NCBI GenBank assembly: GCA_963841105.1
Contig: CAWJCB010000028.1
Coordinates: 310,001 to 374,000, forward strand
Length of the DNA: 64,000 nt
Direction of reading: 5' to 3'
Source: VAZQ01 sp963841105
Lineage (GTDB): Bacteria; Pseudomonadota; Alphaproteobacteria; Rhizobiales; Xanthobacteraceae
Shown: piece after piece, positions 9,143-17,880 of the stretch
How positions within the stretch are numbered: the first letter of the stretch is position 1
Layout of the letters: each line of letters opens with the position of its first letter
Notes under the pieces: model-generated
The model's input: the letters and a program-made list of their open reading frames with translations, nothing else
Told to the model about the DNA's origin: nothing
Database searches by the model: none
Position numbers and translations under genes: made by a program

Positions 9143-10114
9143 TCAGCGGCGAGGCAGATTGAAGATGCGCCTCGGACGCAGCTCACCCTGCTCGAGCTCG
9201 GCCAGCGCCACCAGCGCGCCTTCCGAACAGACGCGAACCCAGCCGCGCATCACCGGCGCGTCGCGGCCGCGCAGCAAAACCGGCTGCCCGCGCGCGAGCC
9301 GTCCGGCGTCGGCCGAACTAACCCTGACCCCGGGCACAGAAGCAAGGCCGGCCGCCACCGGCAACAGCGAAGAGGAGGGATTGCCGGAGGCGGGGGCCTC
9401 GGTCTCCGGATGCGCGGACCGCAGCGCATCGAGGCTGGTCGCGTTGCCCTCGGTAAACGGGCCCACCGCCGTGCGCCGCAGGGCGGCTACGTGGCCGTAG
9501 CATCCGAGCGCTCGTCCCATGTCGCGCGCCAGCGCGCGAACATAGGTTCCTTTACCACACTCGGCGGAAAGAATTGCCGTATCCGCATTTGGGCTTGCGA
9601 CCCAGTCGAGCCGATGAATTTCGATCGAGCGAGGATCGAGGTTGACTATTTCACCATCGCGGGCGAGATCGTACGCGCGCTCTCCGTCGATCTTGACCGC
9701 GGAAAACCGCGGAGGCACCTGGTCGATCTGTCCGGTGAACCGCGGAAGCAGAGCATGAATGGTTTCGCCTGTCGGACGCGCAGTGCTGCGCGCGGTGACG
9801 CGTCCCTCGGCATCATCCGTGTCGCGTTCCTCGCCCCAGCATACCGTGAACAGATAAGTCTTACGTCCTTCCATGACGAAAGGAACTGTTTTCGTCGCCT
9901 CGCCCAGGGCGATCGGAAGAACACCGGAGGCCAGCGGATCGAGCGTGCCGGCATGACCGGCGCGGTTGGCTTTGAACAGACCTTTGACCACGCTGACCGC
10001 GTGCGTCGAAGTCATTCCGACAGGTTTATCGAGCACCAGCCAACCGTGCACATCGCGCCGCTCTCGCTTAGGGCTGGGCGGCATGCCCGCCCTCGCTGCA
10101 CGCGCCGGCTTCAA
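9143..10114 (-). CDS. truB: tRNA pseudouridine(55) synthase TruB
   Basis: TruB converts U55 of the tRNA T loop to pseudouridine. The 323-residue protein has the core GWLVLDKPVGMTST and the catalytic motif NRAGHAGTLDPLASGVLP with the nucleophilic Asp, followed by GxxRYAYDLAR-like (ERAYDLARDGE) and the C-terminal PUA-like part. The start overlaps the rbfA stop by 4 bp, which suggests translational coupling. A later in-frame Met (MPPSPKRE) is an alternative start. Confidence 0.95.
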   Translation of the reverse strand: MKPARAARAGMPPSPKRERRDVHGWLVLDKPVGMTSTHAVSVVKGLFKANRAGHAGTLDPLASGVLPIALGEATKTVPFVMEGRKTYLFTVCWGEERDTDDAEGRVTARSTARPTGETIHALLPRFTGQIDQVPPRFSAVKIDGERAYDLARDGEIVNLDPRSIEIHRLDWVASPNADTAILSAECGKGTYVRALARDMGRALGCYGHVAALRRTAVGPFTEGNATSLDALRSAHPETEAPASGNPSSSLLPVAAGLASVPGVRVSSADAGRLARGQPVLLRGRDAPVMRGWVRVCSEGALVALAELEQGELRPRRIFNLPRR

Positions 10115-10536
10115 CTCTGCTCTTCCGGCTTACCATGAAGATCGCGCTGCACCGCGGGCGTTCGCAAGAGCCTCTCGATGCGCTCGGCCTCGTCGAAACG
10201 CTCGTCGATGGCAAACCTGACGTCGGGCGCGAATTTCAGGTTGACCCGGCGAGCGATCTCTCCGCGCAAAAAGCGCTTGTTGCGGTTGAGCGCGGCAAGA
10301 ACCGCGTCGGTATCATGCCCTCCCAGCGGCATTGCATAAATGGTCGCAACCCGCAGGTCGGCAGTCATGCGCACTTCCGGAATGGTAATGAGATGACTCT
10401 GGATCACCGGGTCGTGCACATCGCCGCGCGCCAGCATCTCGGCGAGGACATGGCGCACGAGCTCGCCGACGCGCAACTGCCGTTGGGAAAGCCCTCCCTG
10501 CGCTCCTGATTGACGAGCCATCTTCAAGACGCTCAC
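10111..10536 (-). CDS. rbfA: ribosome-binding factor A
   Basis: RbfA assists late 30S maturation and cold adaptation by binding near the 16S 5' end. The 141-residue KH-like protein contains LRVGELVRHVLAEML near the N-terminus and a C-terminal segment LKFAPDVRFAIDERFDEAERI that is diagnostic of the family. It lies between infB and truB, its usual neighbours. A second Met five residues in (MARQSG) could be the true start. Confidence 0.94.
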   Translation of the reverse strand: MSVLKMARQSGAQGGLSQRQLRVGELVRHVLAEMLARGDVHDPVIQSHLITIPEVRMTADLRVATIYAMPLGGHDTDAVLAALNRNKRFLRGEIARRVNLKFAPDVRFAIDERFDEAERIERLLRTPAVQRDLHGKPEEQS

Positions 10537-10670
10537 ATCTCTTTGTTAGATTCGACCGCGACGTGCCGATGAATGCAGCAATCTCCGTGATGGTCGGTCG
10601 AAGCCACAAAAGACGAAAGTCCAGACCACTCAGCGCCGCACAACAGCCGACCGCGCGGCCGCCGAAAAGA

Positions 10671-13250
10671 TCAAAGCGTGCGTTGCACCGTCTCGACACG
10701 GAAGCATTCGATGACATCGCCCACGCGCATGTCCTGATAGTTTTCGAAGGCCATGCCGCACTCCTGGCCGACCACGACTTCGCGGGCATCGTCCTTGAAC
10801 CGCTTGAGTTGCGACAGCTTGCCTTCATGCACGACGACATTGTCTCGCACCAACCGGACATTGGCGCCGCGCTCGACGACGCCTTCAGTCACACGGCAAC
10901 CCGCCACGTTGCCGACTTTTGATACCTTGAAAATCTCCAGGATCGTCGCGGTGCCGAGCGTCGTTTCACGCGTCGCCGGCGCCAGCAGGCCAGACATCGC
11001 CTGCTTCACGTCGTCCACAAGATTATAGATGATGTTGTAATATCGAATTTCGATACCGGCCTGCTCGGCGGCTTCGCGCGCTTCTTTGTGAGCGCGCACG
11101 TTGAACCCGATGATCACCGCTTGCGAAGCCTCGGCCAGCGTGACGTCGGATTCGGTAATTCCGCCGACGCTGGCATGCAGCATTCGCGCCGCCACTTCAC
11201 TCGTGCCGAGCTTTTCCAGAGCGCCGGTGATTGCTTCGAGCGAGCCCTGAACGTCCGCTTTGATCACCAACGGAAATTCCTTGCGGCCGGCGCTTTTGAG
11301 CTGAGTCATCATCTGCTCGAGCGAGCCGCGCATCCCGCTTGCCCGCGCCGCGACCTTGTCGCGCCTCTGACGGGCACGATAGGCCGTTACTTCGCGGGCG
11401 CGTGTCTCGCTGTCGACGACGGCCAATCGGTCGCCGGCTTCCGGCGTTCCGCTAAAACCAAGCACCTCGACCGGCATCGAAGGACCGGCAGTCTCCAGTG
11501 GCAGACCGGTATCCGATACGAGGGCACGTACCCTGCCCCACTCAGCCCCGGCGACGACAATGTCGCCTCCGTGCAGGGTACCGCGTTGCACCAGCACGGT
11601 GGCAACGGGGCCGCGCCCGCGATCAAGCTTCGCCTCAATGACGGTGCCTTCGGCGGGACGGTTCGGGTTGGCCCGAAGATCCAGAATCTCGGCCTGCAAC
11701 CCGATGGTTTCCAATAGCCGATCGACGTTGAGCTTCTTGGTCGCCGACACTTCGACGTCGAGCACATCGCCCCCCAGCGATTCCACCTGGATTTCGTGTT
11801 GCAGCAGCTCGTTGCGCACACGCTCGGGCTTGGCGTCGGGACGATCGATCTTGTTGATCGCGATGATCATCGGCACCTTGGCCGCCTTCGCGTGGTTGAT
11901 CGCCTCGATCGTCTGCGGCATCACGCCGTCGTCGGCGGCCACCACCAGCACGACGATGTCCGTGACCTTCGCGCCGCGCGCGCGCATTGCGGTGAAGGCC
12001 GCGTGACCAGGCGTGTCGATGAAGGTGATCTTGTTTCCCGATGGCGCCGTAACCTGATAGGCGCCGATGTGCTGCGTGATGCCGCCAGCCTCAGCGGCTG
12101 CCACCTCGGTCGAACGAATTGCATCGAGCAGAGAAGTCTTGCCGTGATCGACGTGGCCCATGACGGTGACCACCGCGGGGCGCGGGACAAGCGAGAAGGG
12201 ATCGTCGGCAACGTCGAAAAGGCCTTCCTCGACATCGGATTCGGCCACGCGCTTCACAGTGTGACCGAGCTCCTCAGCCAGCAGCTGCGCAGTGTCGGCA
12301 TCGATCACGTCGTTGATCTGGGCCATGTGGCCCTGCTTCATCAACAGCTTGATCACGTCAACGGCGCGCTCGGCCATGCGATTGGCGAGCTCTTGGATGG
12401 TGATGGTTTCCGGAATGGTCACTTCGCGAATGAGCTTTTCTTTCGGCTCATCAGCAGCGTGACCTTTCAGACGTTGCACCCTGCGCCGGAAAGCGGCGAC
12501 TGAGCGTTCGCGCTCTTCATCCGCGCTGAGCGCCGTGACCAGCGTCAGTCGGCCGCGGTTCTTCTGAACACCGGGGCGCGAGGGCTTCGGCGCGGGCGCA
12601 GGCCGTGCGCCACCGGGGCCACGCCGGGTGCGAGGCGCCTCCTCCTCGTCCGGCTCCAATGCGGGTCGTCCAAGGACCGGCCTTCCCGCTGCATCCTCGC
12701 CGAACCGCTTTTTCGCCTCCTGCTCGGCCTTGAGCTTAGTTTCCAGCTCATGCTTGCGGCGCTTCTCCTCCTCGGCCTTGCGCGCTTCGGCGGCGTCCCG
12801 CTCGACACGCTCTGTGCTTTCACGGCTTTGCCGCAGGATCGCCTCTTCTTCCGCAATCTTGCGCTCCTCCGCCTCCCGCAGTCGGGCATCGCCCAGGGCG
12901 CGAGCCCGCGCAGTGCGCTCCTCCTCGGTAAGGGTGCGCAGGACCACGCCAGACGGCTTGGGAGAAATCGCAGCAGGAGCCGGCGCGGCTTGCGGTTGAG
13001 GGCTCGGCCGTTGCACCGCAGGTGCGGCGGCGGGAGCGCGCTTGAGGGGCGCCACTACCGCGGCTACATCGGTTTTCACCCTTCCGGTGGCACGGCTCTT
13101 GACCTTTTCCACAACCACGGCCTTGCTGCGACCATGGCTGAAGCTCTGGCGCACCACGCCTTGCTCTATCCCGCGTCCTTTCAGGCTTAAGGTCTTGCTC
13201 GCGGCAACGCTGAGCTTTTTCTCGCCTGTCTTTTCCGTCGTTTCAGCCAT
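10671..13250 (-). CDS. infB: translation initiation factor IF-2
   Basis: IF-2 is the GTPase that brings fMet-tRNA to the 30S subunit. The 859-residue protein has the alphaproteobacterial layout. There is a charged N-terminal region with a coiled-coil-like Glu/Arg/Ala stretch (about 130-215), then the IF2_N segment (IPETITIQELANRM) and the G domain. The G domain shows P-loop GHVDHGKTSLLDAI, DTPGHAAFTAMRARG and NKID. Domains II-IV follow and end IECFRVETVQRTL. The ATG at 13250 gives the usual MAETTEKT start; upstream in-frame codons belong to the ylxR region. ylxR ends 8 bp before this start. Confidence 0.97.
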   Translation of the reverse strand: MAETTEKTGEKKLSVAASKTLSLKGRGIEQGVVRQSFSHGRSKAVVVEKVKSRATGRVKTDVAAVVAPLKRAPAAAPAVQRPSPQPQAAPAPAAISPKPSGVVLRTLTEEERTARARALGDARLREAEERKIAEEEAILRQSRESTERVERDAAEARKAEEEKRRKHELETKLKAEQEAKKRFGEDAAGRPVLGRPALEPDEEEAPRTRRGPGGARPAPAPKPSRPGVQKNRGRLTLVTALSADEERERSVAAFRRRVQRLKGHAADEPKEKLIREVTIPETITIQELANRMAERAVDVIKLLMKQGHMAQINDVIDADTAQLLAEELGHTVKRVAESDVEEGLFDVADDPFSLVPRPAVVTVMGHVDHGKTSLLDAIRSTEVAAAEAGGITQHIGAYQVTAPSGNKITFIDTPGHAAFTAMRARGAKVTDIVVLVVAADDGVMPQTIEAINHAKAAKVPMIIAINKIDRPDAKPERVRNELLQHEIQVESLGGDVLDVEVSATKKLNVDRLLETIGLQAEILDLRANPNRPAEGTVIEAKLDRGRGPVATVLVQRGTLHGGDIVVAGAEWGRVRALVSDTGLPLETAGPSMPVEVLGFSGTPEAGDRLAVVDSETRAREVTAYRARQRRDKVAARASGMRGSLEQMMTQLKSAGRKEFPLVIKADVQGSLEAITGALEKLGTSEVAARMLHASVGGITESDVTLAEASQAVIIGFNVRAHKEAREAAEQAGIEIRYYNIIYNLVDDVKQAMSGLLAPATRETTLGTATILEIFKVSKVGNVAGCRVTEGVVERGANVRLVRDNVVVHEGKLSQLKRFKDDAREVVVGQECGMAFENYQDMRVGDVIECFRVETVQRTL

Positions 13251-13257
13251 TCCGATC

Positions 13258-13986
13258 TCAATCCAACTCACGCATTTCCGTGGCCGCGGCATTGGGTTCG
13301 CCCGCGCGGCTTTGGGCCGATTGCGTCCATCGTTTCCCGGCGACAGGCGGCGCTGTCTGGGACGCAGTCCGGAAAGCACGCAGCCGCGCAGCGCGTGCGA
13401 GGAACGCCTCGTTTTCCGGACACGCAAGCAGGGCTGCATGTACCACATTTGGCCGCCCTAATGCCAAATCGAATTGCGCAATCGTGAACTCATCGATCAC
13501 CGCGATTGCCGAAGCATCTTTACGGGCATTGCGTACGGCATCGAGCTTGCGGACCCCGTCGGTGGCGGCTTCACGCGCATGAATAAGCGCCACCACACGC
13601 TCGCGTGACAGGGCGGCTTGGCTCTTGGCGAATCCAATTGCAACCTTCCCGGCCTTGTGCGACACGGCGAGCGAGTCGAGAACTGCCTGTTGCAGAAGGC
13701 GTTCGGTCAGCTCGACAAGCTCGTGGCTGACCGAGAGATCGCGTTTGAAGCTGCGTTCGAAGCTCTTGCGCCGGACCGCGAGCTTGAGAGCCTCGCGGTT
13801 TGCGGTCACCCAGATGCCGCGGCCTGGCAGGCGGCGCTTGAGGTCAGGAACGACAAGCTGGTCCGGCCCGATAACGAACCGGATCATCTCGGAAATCGCT
13901 TTTACTTTGCCCGTTGCGGCGCACAGTCGCTCGCTTTCCGGCGCGATTTTGCGCGGTTCGCCGTGGCGTGTAGCGTGAGGCTTCAT
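13258..13986 (-). CDS. YlxR/DUF448 RNA-binding protein with L7Ae-like C-terminal domain
   Basis: This 242-residue protein sits between nusA and infB, the standard place of ylxR. The N-terminal ~95 residues are DUF448: the (R)xC motif appears as ERLCAATGK, followed by LPGRGIWVTANREAL. The middle, about residues 110-190, resembles the ribosomal L7Ae/L30e fold (LLQQAVLDSLAVSHKAGKVAIGFAKS) found fused to YlxR in alphaproteobacteria. The C-terminus is low-complexity. The role is probably RNA binding in transcription-translation coupling; experimental function is poorly defined in this lineage. Confidence 0.88.
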   Translation of the reverse strand: MKPHATRHGEPRKIAPESERLCAATGKVKAISEMIRFVIGPDQLVVPDLKRRLPGRGIWVTANREALKLAVRRKSFERSFKRDLSVSHELVELTERLLQQAVLDSLAVSHKAGKVAIGFAKSQAALSRERVVALIHAREAATDGVRKLDAVRNARKDASAIAVIDEFTIAQFDLALGRPNVVHAALLACPENEAFLARAARLRAFRTASQTAPPVAGKRWTQSAQSRAGEPNAAATEMRELD

Positions 13987-14004
13987 AAGGGCTCGTGATC
14001 CTCA

Positions 14005-15608
14005 TCATGCCGGAGCCGCGGCAGCTTCGGGCGGCGAAACCTGCTGGGCAGTCAACTCTTCCTCGGTGACCCATCCGGCCTTCACGCGCGCTTGCATGAT
14101 CAGCGCTTCAACCTCATCGCGAGTAAGGTCAAATCCGTCGAGAATGCCGGGATAACGTGTCGTCTCGCCATCCTTGCGTTCGCTCCACCCGAACAGATCG
14201 TCTGTGGCGCAGCCGGCAATATCCTCCATTGTCTTGATCCCGTTTTCGCCCAACCTCACCAGCATGGCCGTCGACACGCCGGCGAGCTCCTTGAGCTCGT
14301 CGTCGACGCCGAGGCCTTGCCGTGTCGAGTTCGAGCTCGGCTTCTTCCTTCGCGAGATATTCGCGGGCGCGAGTTTGCAACTCGCGCGCCGTCTCCTCGT
14401 CGAAGCCTTCGATCCCGGCGATCTCCTTCTCATCCACCATGGCGAGCTCCTCGACCGAGTTGAAGCCCTCCGACGCCAGCAGCTGGCCTACCACCTCGTC
14501 GAGATTGAGCGCCTCGATGAACAGCTTGGTGCGCTTCTCGAATTCCGCCTGCCGATGCTCCGATTCCTCCTGCTCCGTCACGATGTCGATGTCCCACCCG
14601 GTGAGCTGTGATGCGAGCCGCACGTTCTGCCCGCGCCGGCCAATCGCAAGCGAGAGTTGCTGGTCGGGCACCACCACCTCCATGCGCTGGCGGTCCTCGT
14701 CAAGCACCACCTTGGCCACCTCGGCGGGCGCGAGCGCATTGACGACGAAATTGGCGGGATCCGCAGTCCATGGAATGATATCGATTTTCTCGCCTTGCAG
14801 CTCGTTGACGACCGCCTGCACGCGAGAGCCGCGCATGCCTACGCAAGCGCCCACGGGATCGACGGACGAATCGCGCGAAATGACCGCGATCTTGGCGCGC
14901 GAACCGGGATCACGGGCCACGGCTTTGACTTCAACGATGCCATCATAGATTTCGGGCACCTCTTGCGCGAACAGCTTGGACATGAACTGCGGATGGGTGC
15001 GCGAGAGAAAAATCTGTGGCCCGCGCGGCTCGCGCCGCACATCGTAGATGAAGGCGCGGATGCGATCTCCGTTCCGAAACGTTTCGCGCGGCAGCATTTC
15101 ATCACGCCTGACGATGGCTTCGCCACGGCCGAGATCGACGACGACGTTGCCATATTCGACCCGCTTGACGATCCCGTTGACAATGTCGCCGATGCGGTCC
15201 TTGTATTCCTGGTACTGGCGGTCGCGCTCGGCTTCTCGCACTTTCTGGACAATCACCTGCTTCGCAGATTGCGCGGCGATGCGCCCATATTCCAGCGGCG
15301 GCAGCACCTCGGCGATGTAGTCGCCTACCTGAGCCGCGGGATTCCGCTTCCTGGCATCCTCCAACGAGTATTCGGGTAGCGTCATTGTCGATCTGCTCGG
15401 CCACGAGCAGCAGCCGTGACAGGCGCATCTCTCCGGTCTTCGGATTGATCTCCGCGCGAACCTCGGTCTCGCTGCCGTAGCGCGACCGTGCCGCTTTCTG
15501 GATCGCGTCCTCCATGGCGGCGATCACAATGCCTCGATCGATGGCTTTCTCGCGCGCGACTGCGTCCGCAATCTGCAGCAGCTCGAGCCGGTTTGCACTT
15601 ACGGCCAT
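14005..15608 (-). CDS. nusA: transcription termination/antitermination factor NusA, two frame breaks
   Basis: NusA binds RNA polymerase and nascent RNA to modulate pausing, termination and antitermination. The N-terminal domain starts MAVSANRLELLQIADAVA. It is followed by the S1 domain (GDIVNGIVKRVEYGNVVVDLG), two KH domains (GACVGMRGSRVQAVVNEL and LSLAIGRRGQNVRLASQL) and two C-terminal acidic repeats with VGQLLASEGF and ELAGVSTAMLVRLGE. The frame is lost twice: at the CCC run at about 15374-15376 and near 14318-14325. Removing one base at each rejoins the conserved sequence, giving about 533 residues, normal for the family. Because NusA is essential, sequence error is more likely than true loss. 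Confidence 0.92.
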
Positions 15609-15611
15609 CGA

Positions 15612-16364
15612 TTACTCTCCATCGTTCCTGCTTTCGCGCGGGTGATTGGTTTCGTTCACGTGGAAACCATTGGACACGCTGGAATTGGGCTCTGCGCACG
15701 AGGGGCGGTATCCTGGTGAAAGCCCCAGATGGCCCCCCGTTGCCTCACCTGCTTCGCGCCGGGCCGCGGTCACTGTGCCCGGCTTGCGCGCCCGGCGTTC
15801 CGCTGCCTTGCCGCGCCGCAGCGATTGCGCAATCAGCGTATCGGTAAGCACCAACCTGGCTTCTGCCATATCGTCGAACCGCAGCAACACATCGGCGGCA
15901 TCTTCTCCCGCCGCAAGCGCGCAGCGCAGCCGAGCGCATTCCCCCTCGCTGCCAGTGAGGATACCGCGAAAGCGCCGCTGGCCGGCCACGGCAACCCCAA
16001 GCTCGACCTTGATGTGATGCCCGATAAAGCGCTCGAAATCCGAGCGACGCACCAGAGGCCGGTCCATACCTGGCGAAGATACCTCAAGTCGATAGCCCCG
16101 CTCGATGGGATCCGCGAGATCGAGCGCCGGCGAAAGCGTCCGCGAGACCTTTTCGCAATCCTCTACCGTCATGGTCCCGTCGGGACGCTCTGCCATGATC
16201 TGCAGCGTGCAGCCGTCCGCGCCCGAAACCCTCACGCGCACCAGGCGATAGCCGAGATCGACCAGGACAGGCTCAACAATGGCGGCAACTCGAGCCGCCA
16301 ATCCCTGCTCAATAATCAATCGCGGCTCGCTCTCAATCCCAATCATGTCGCTGGCTTGCGTCAT
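15612..16364 (-). CDS. rimP: ribosome maturation factor RimP
   Basis: RimP helps S12/S19 assembly in the 30S subunit. The 250-residue protein has LGYRLVRVRVSG in the N-terminal half and RGYRLEVSSPGMDRPLVRRSDFERFIGH, the most conserved family segment. It ends 3 bp before nusA, and the pair begins the rimP-nusA-ylxR-infB-rbfA-truB-rpsO-pnp series. The start at 16364 (MTQASDM) is chosen; MIGIESEP six residues in is an alternative. The preceding 330 bp contain a promoter-like pair and a hairpin with a T tract (see those entries). Confidence 0.94.
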   Translation of the reverse strand: MTQASDMIGIESEPRLIIEQGLAARVAAIVEPVLVDLGYRLVRVRVSGADGCTLQIMAERPDGTMTVEDCEKVSRTLSPALDLADPIERGYRLEVSSPGMDRPLVRRSDFERFIGHHIKVELGVAVAGQRRFRGILTGSEGECARLRCALAAGEDAADVLLRFDDMAEARLVLTDTLIAQSLRRGKAAERRARKPGTVTAARREAGEATGGHLGLSPGYRPSCAEPNSSVSNGFHVNETNHPRESRNDGE

Positions 16365-16434
16365 TGATCGTTGCTCCAGCAGACCCAGCAGACCGCCCAC
16401 ATGGCATCCGTTCCCGCCGACCCCCATCAACCCC

Positions 16435-16477
16435 CAAGTCCGATTCCGGTAACAAGCAAGTCCGATTTCGGTAACAA
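16435..16477. repeat. two tandem 22-bp units upstream of rimP
   Basis: The 21-bp string CAAGTCCGATTCCGGTAACAA at 16435-16455 is repeated at 16457-16477 with one C-to-T change. The pair lies between the hairpin at 16474-16507 and the rimP start, inside the rimP leader. A third degenerate piece (TTCGGTAACTA) occurs near 16612. The repeats could be protein-binding sites or slippage products. Confidence 0.6.
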
Positions 16478-16507
16478 AAAAGAGCGGGTTCCGGCGGAAC
16501 CCACTCT
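16474..16507 (-). terminator. intrinsic terminator in the rimP-nusA operon leader (possible attenuator)
   Basis: On the minus strand an AGAG-x-GGGTTCC stem pairs with GGAACCC-x-CTCT and is followed directly by TTTTTT. It lies about 110 nt upstream of rimP and about 60 nt downstream of a promoter-like sequence. No minus-strand gene ends just before it: the next upstream gene, on the plus strand, is DUF2336. A terminator inside the leader of the nusA operon is therefore the simplest reading. Confidence 0.6.
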
Positions 16508-16566
16508 CAAAAACCAATCGGATGCTGATCCGACTGTTATGAGGTATCCAATAGCTGGACGGCCGA

Positions 16567-16594
16567 AATATAGCCATTTTCCCGTTGGGCGCAA
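16567..16594 (-). promoter_or_regulatory. putative sigma-70 promoter for rimP operon
   Basis: Reading the minus strand, TTGCGC (16594-16589) and TATATT (16572-16567) are separated by 16 bp. Transcription would start near 16560 and pass first through a small hairpin (TCGGAT-CAGC-ATCCGA near 16517-16533), then the terminator at 16474-16507, before reaching rimP. This is inferred from the sequence alone. Confidence 0.4.
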
Positions 16595-16710
16595 GGTCGC
16601 ACCGTTAAGAATTCGGTAACTAACTTTTCCTTCAGATTCCTTCCCTAGGTTGCAGAGTCGCGCCCGTCTTGGGCCTTTGAAATTAGCATTTCGCCTCGAT
16701 GGTGCCTGGG

Positions 16711-17799
16711 ATGTCCGCTGTTTCGTTGATACCGGAACTGGACGACGTGATCCAGCGCGGTTCCCTGGGACGCCGAGCCGAGACGCTCCGGCGCATAACT
16801 GGCCTGTTCGTAGACGGCGCAAATCGATTCAACCCAGATCATATCGACTTATTTGAACAGGTATTTCTGCGGCTGATCGTGGAAGTCGACGCCGCCGCGC
16901 GGACCGAGCTGGCGCATCGGCTGTCGGCGATCCCCGGCTCTCCAGGCGGCGTGCTTCGCCGGTTGGCTCGGGATGACGATATCACAACCGCAAGGCCGGT
17001 CCTCACCCACGCGCAGGGACTGGACGAAAACGATCTCGCGGAAATCGCCGAGATAAAGACTCAGCCACATTTACTCGCCCTGGCAAAGCGCAGGCACATC
17101 ACTTCACCGCTGACTGAAAAACTGGTTGCGCGGGGGGACCGTGAAGTGCTGCGCAGCGTGGCCGAAAATCGAGGCGCTCAGTTTTCTGAAACGAGCTTTG
17201 CAACCTTGGTCCAGAAAGCCGCCCAAGATGGCAAGCTGGCCGAGAAAGTCGGAATGCGCCGCGACCTTCCTCCGCGCTTCTTGCGAGACCTTATGGTCGG
17301 CGCTGCGCCTGCCGTGCGAGAACGATTGCTCGCGTCCGCAACGCTGGAGACGCAGGCCGAAATGCGCCGGATTCTGGCGGAGCTCGCCGACGATGCACAG
17401 GCCAGCTCCACTCCACGCGACTACGCCGCAGCTGAGCGCAAGGTCCAGGAATTGCGTCAAGGCGGTAAGCTGGATGAAGCAGTGGTGGTCGAATTTGCCA
17501 GGAAAAGCCAATACGAAGAATTGCTTGTGAGCCTTGCTGCGCTTTGCGCGGTACCGATCGGCGTGGTCGATCGATTGATGAACGCCGATCGGGTAGATCC
17601 CATTCTCATCCTCTGCAAGTCGGCAGGCTGGAGCTGGCAAACAGTCAAGACGCTGATAGGCGCAAGACCACACGGCGACGCAATCTCCAGCCGCGATTTC
17701 GATGTCGCCTACGACAACTTCGAGCGCCTTTCGCCGACCACCGCACAGCGGGTCATGCGATTTTGGCAGGTGCAACATTGGCAGCGCCAGAGCGGCTAG
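16711..17799 (+). CDS. DUF2336 family protein
   Basis: This 362-residue protein is soluble, largely alpha-helical by composition and has no signal peptide. It shows the DUF2336 pattern seen in many alphaproteobacteria: an N-terminal MSAVSLIPELDDVIQRGS and a central region of helical repeats around RPVLTHAQGLDENDLAEIA and HITSPLTEKLVARGDREV. This family has no established biochemical role. It is the only plus-strand gene interrupting the leftward core block. Its TAG stop lies inside the left arm of an 84-bp inverted repeat. ATG 16711 matches the family start; 16699 is also in frame. Confidence 0.82.
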   Translation: MSAVSLIPELDDVIQRGSLGRRAETLRRITGLFVDGANRFNPDHIDLFEQVFLRLIVEVDAAARTELAHRLSAIPGSPGGVLRRLARDDDITTARPVLTHAQGLDENDLAEIAEIKTQPHLLALAKRRHITSPLTEKLVARGDREVLRSVAENRGAQFSETSFATLVQKAAQDGKLAEKVGMRRDLPPRFLRDLMVGAAPAVRERLLASATLETQAEMRRILAELADDAQASSTPRDYAAAERKVQELRQGGKLDEAVVVEFARKSQYEELLVSLAALCAVPIGVVDRLMNADRVDPILILCKSAGWSWQTVKTLIGARPHGDAISSRDFDVAYDNFERLSPTTAQRVMRFWQVQHWQRQSG

Positions 17800-17880
17800 T
17801 ACCGCTGCACAGTGATTTTGAATGTTTGGACATTATCGCTTGTGGCGGGTTGATCCCGGCTTGGCTGTGCAGCGGTACTA
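17797..17880. repeat. 84-bp inverted-repeat element carrying both convergent stop codons
   Basis: Perfect 16-bp arms, TAGTACCGCTGCACAG at 17797-17812 and CTGTGCAGCGGTACTA at 17865-17880, enclose 52 bp. The left arm begins with the TAG stop of the DUF2336 gene on the plus strand, and the right arm ends with the TAG stop of trmB on the minus strand, so the element exactly fills the space between the convergent genes. It can form a long hairpin in either transcript. It may be a terminator, or a small MITE-like insertion. Confidence 0.85.
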
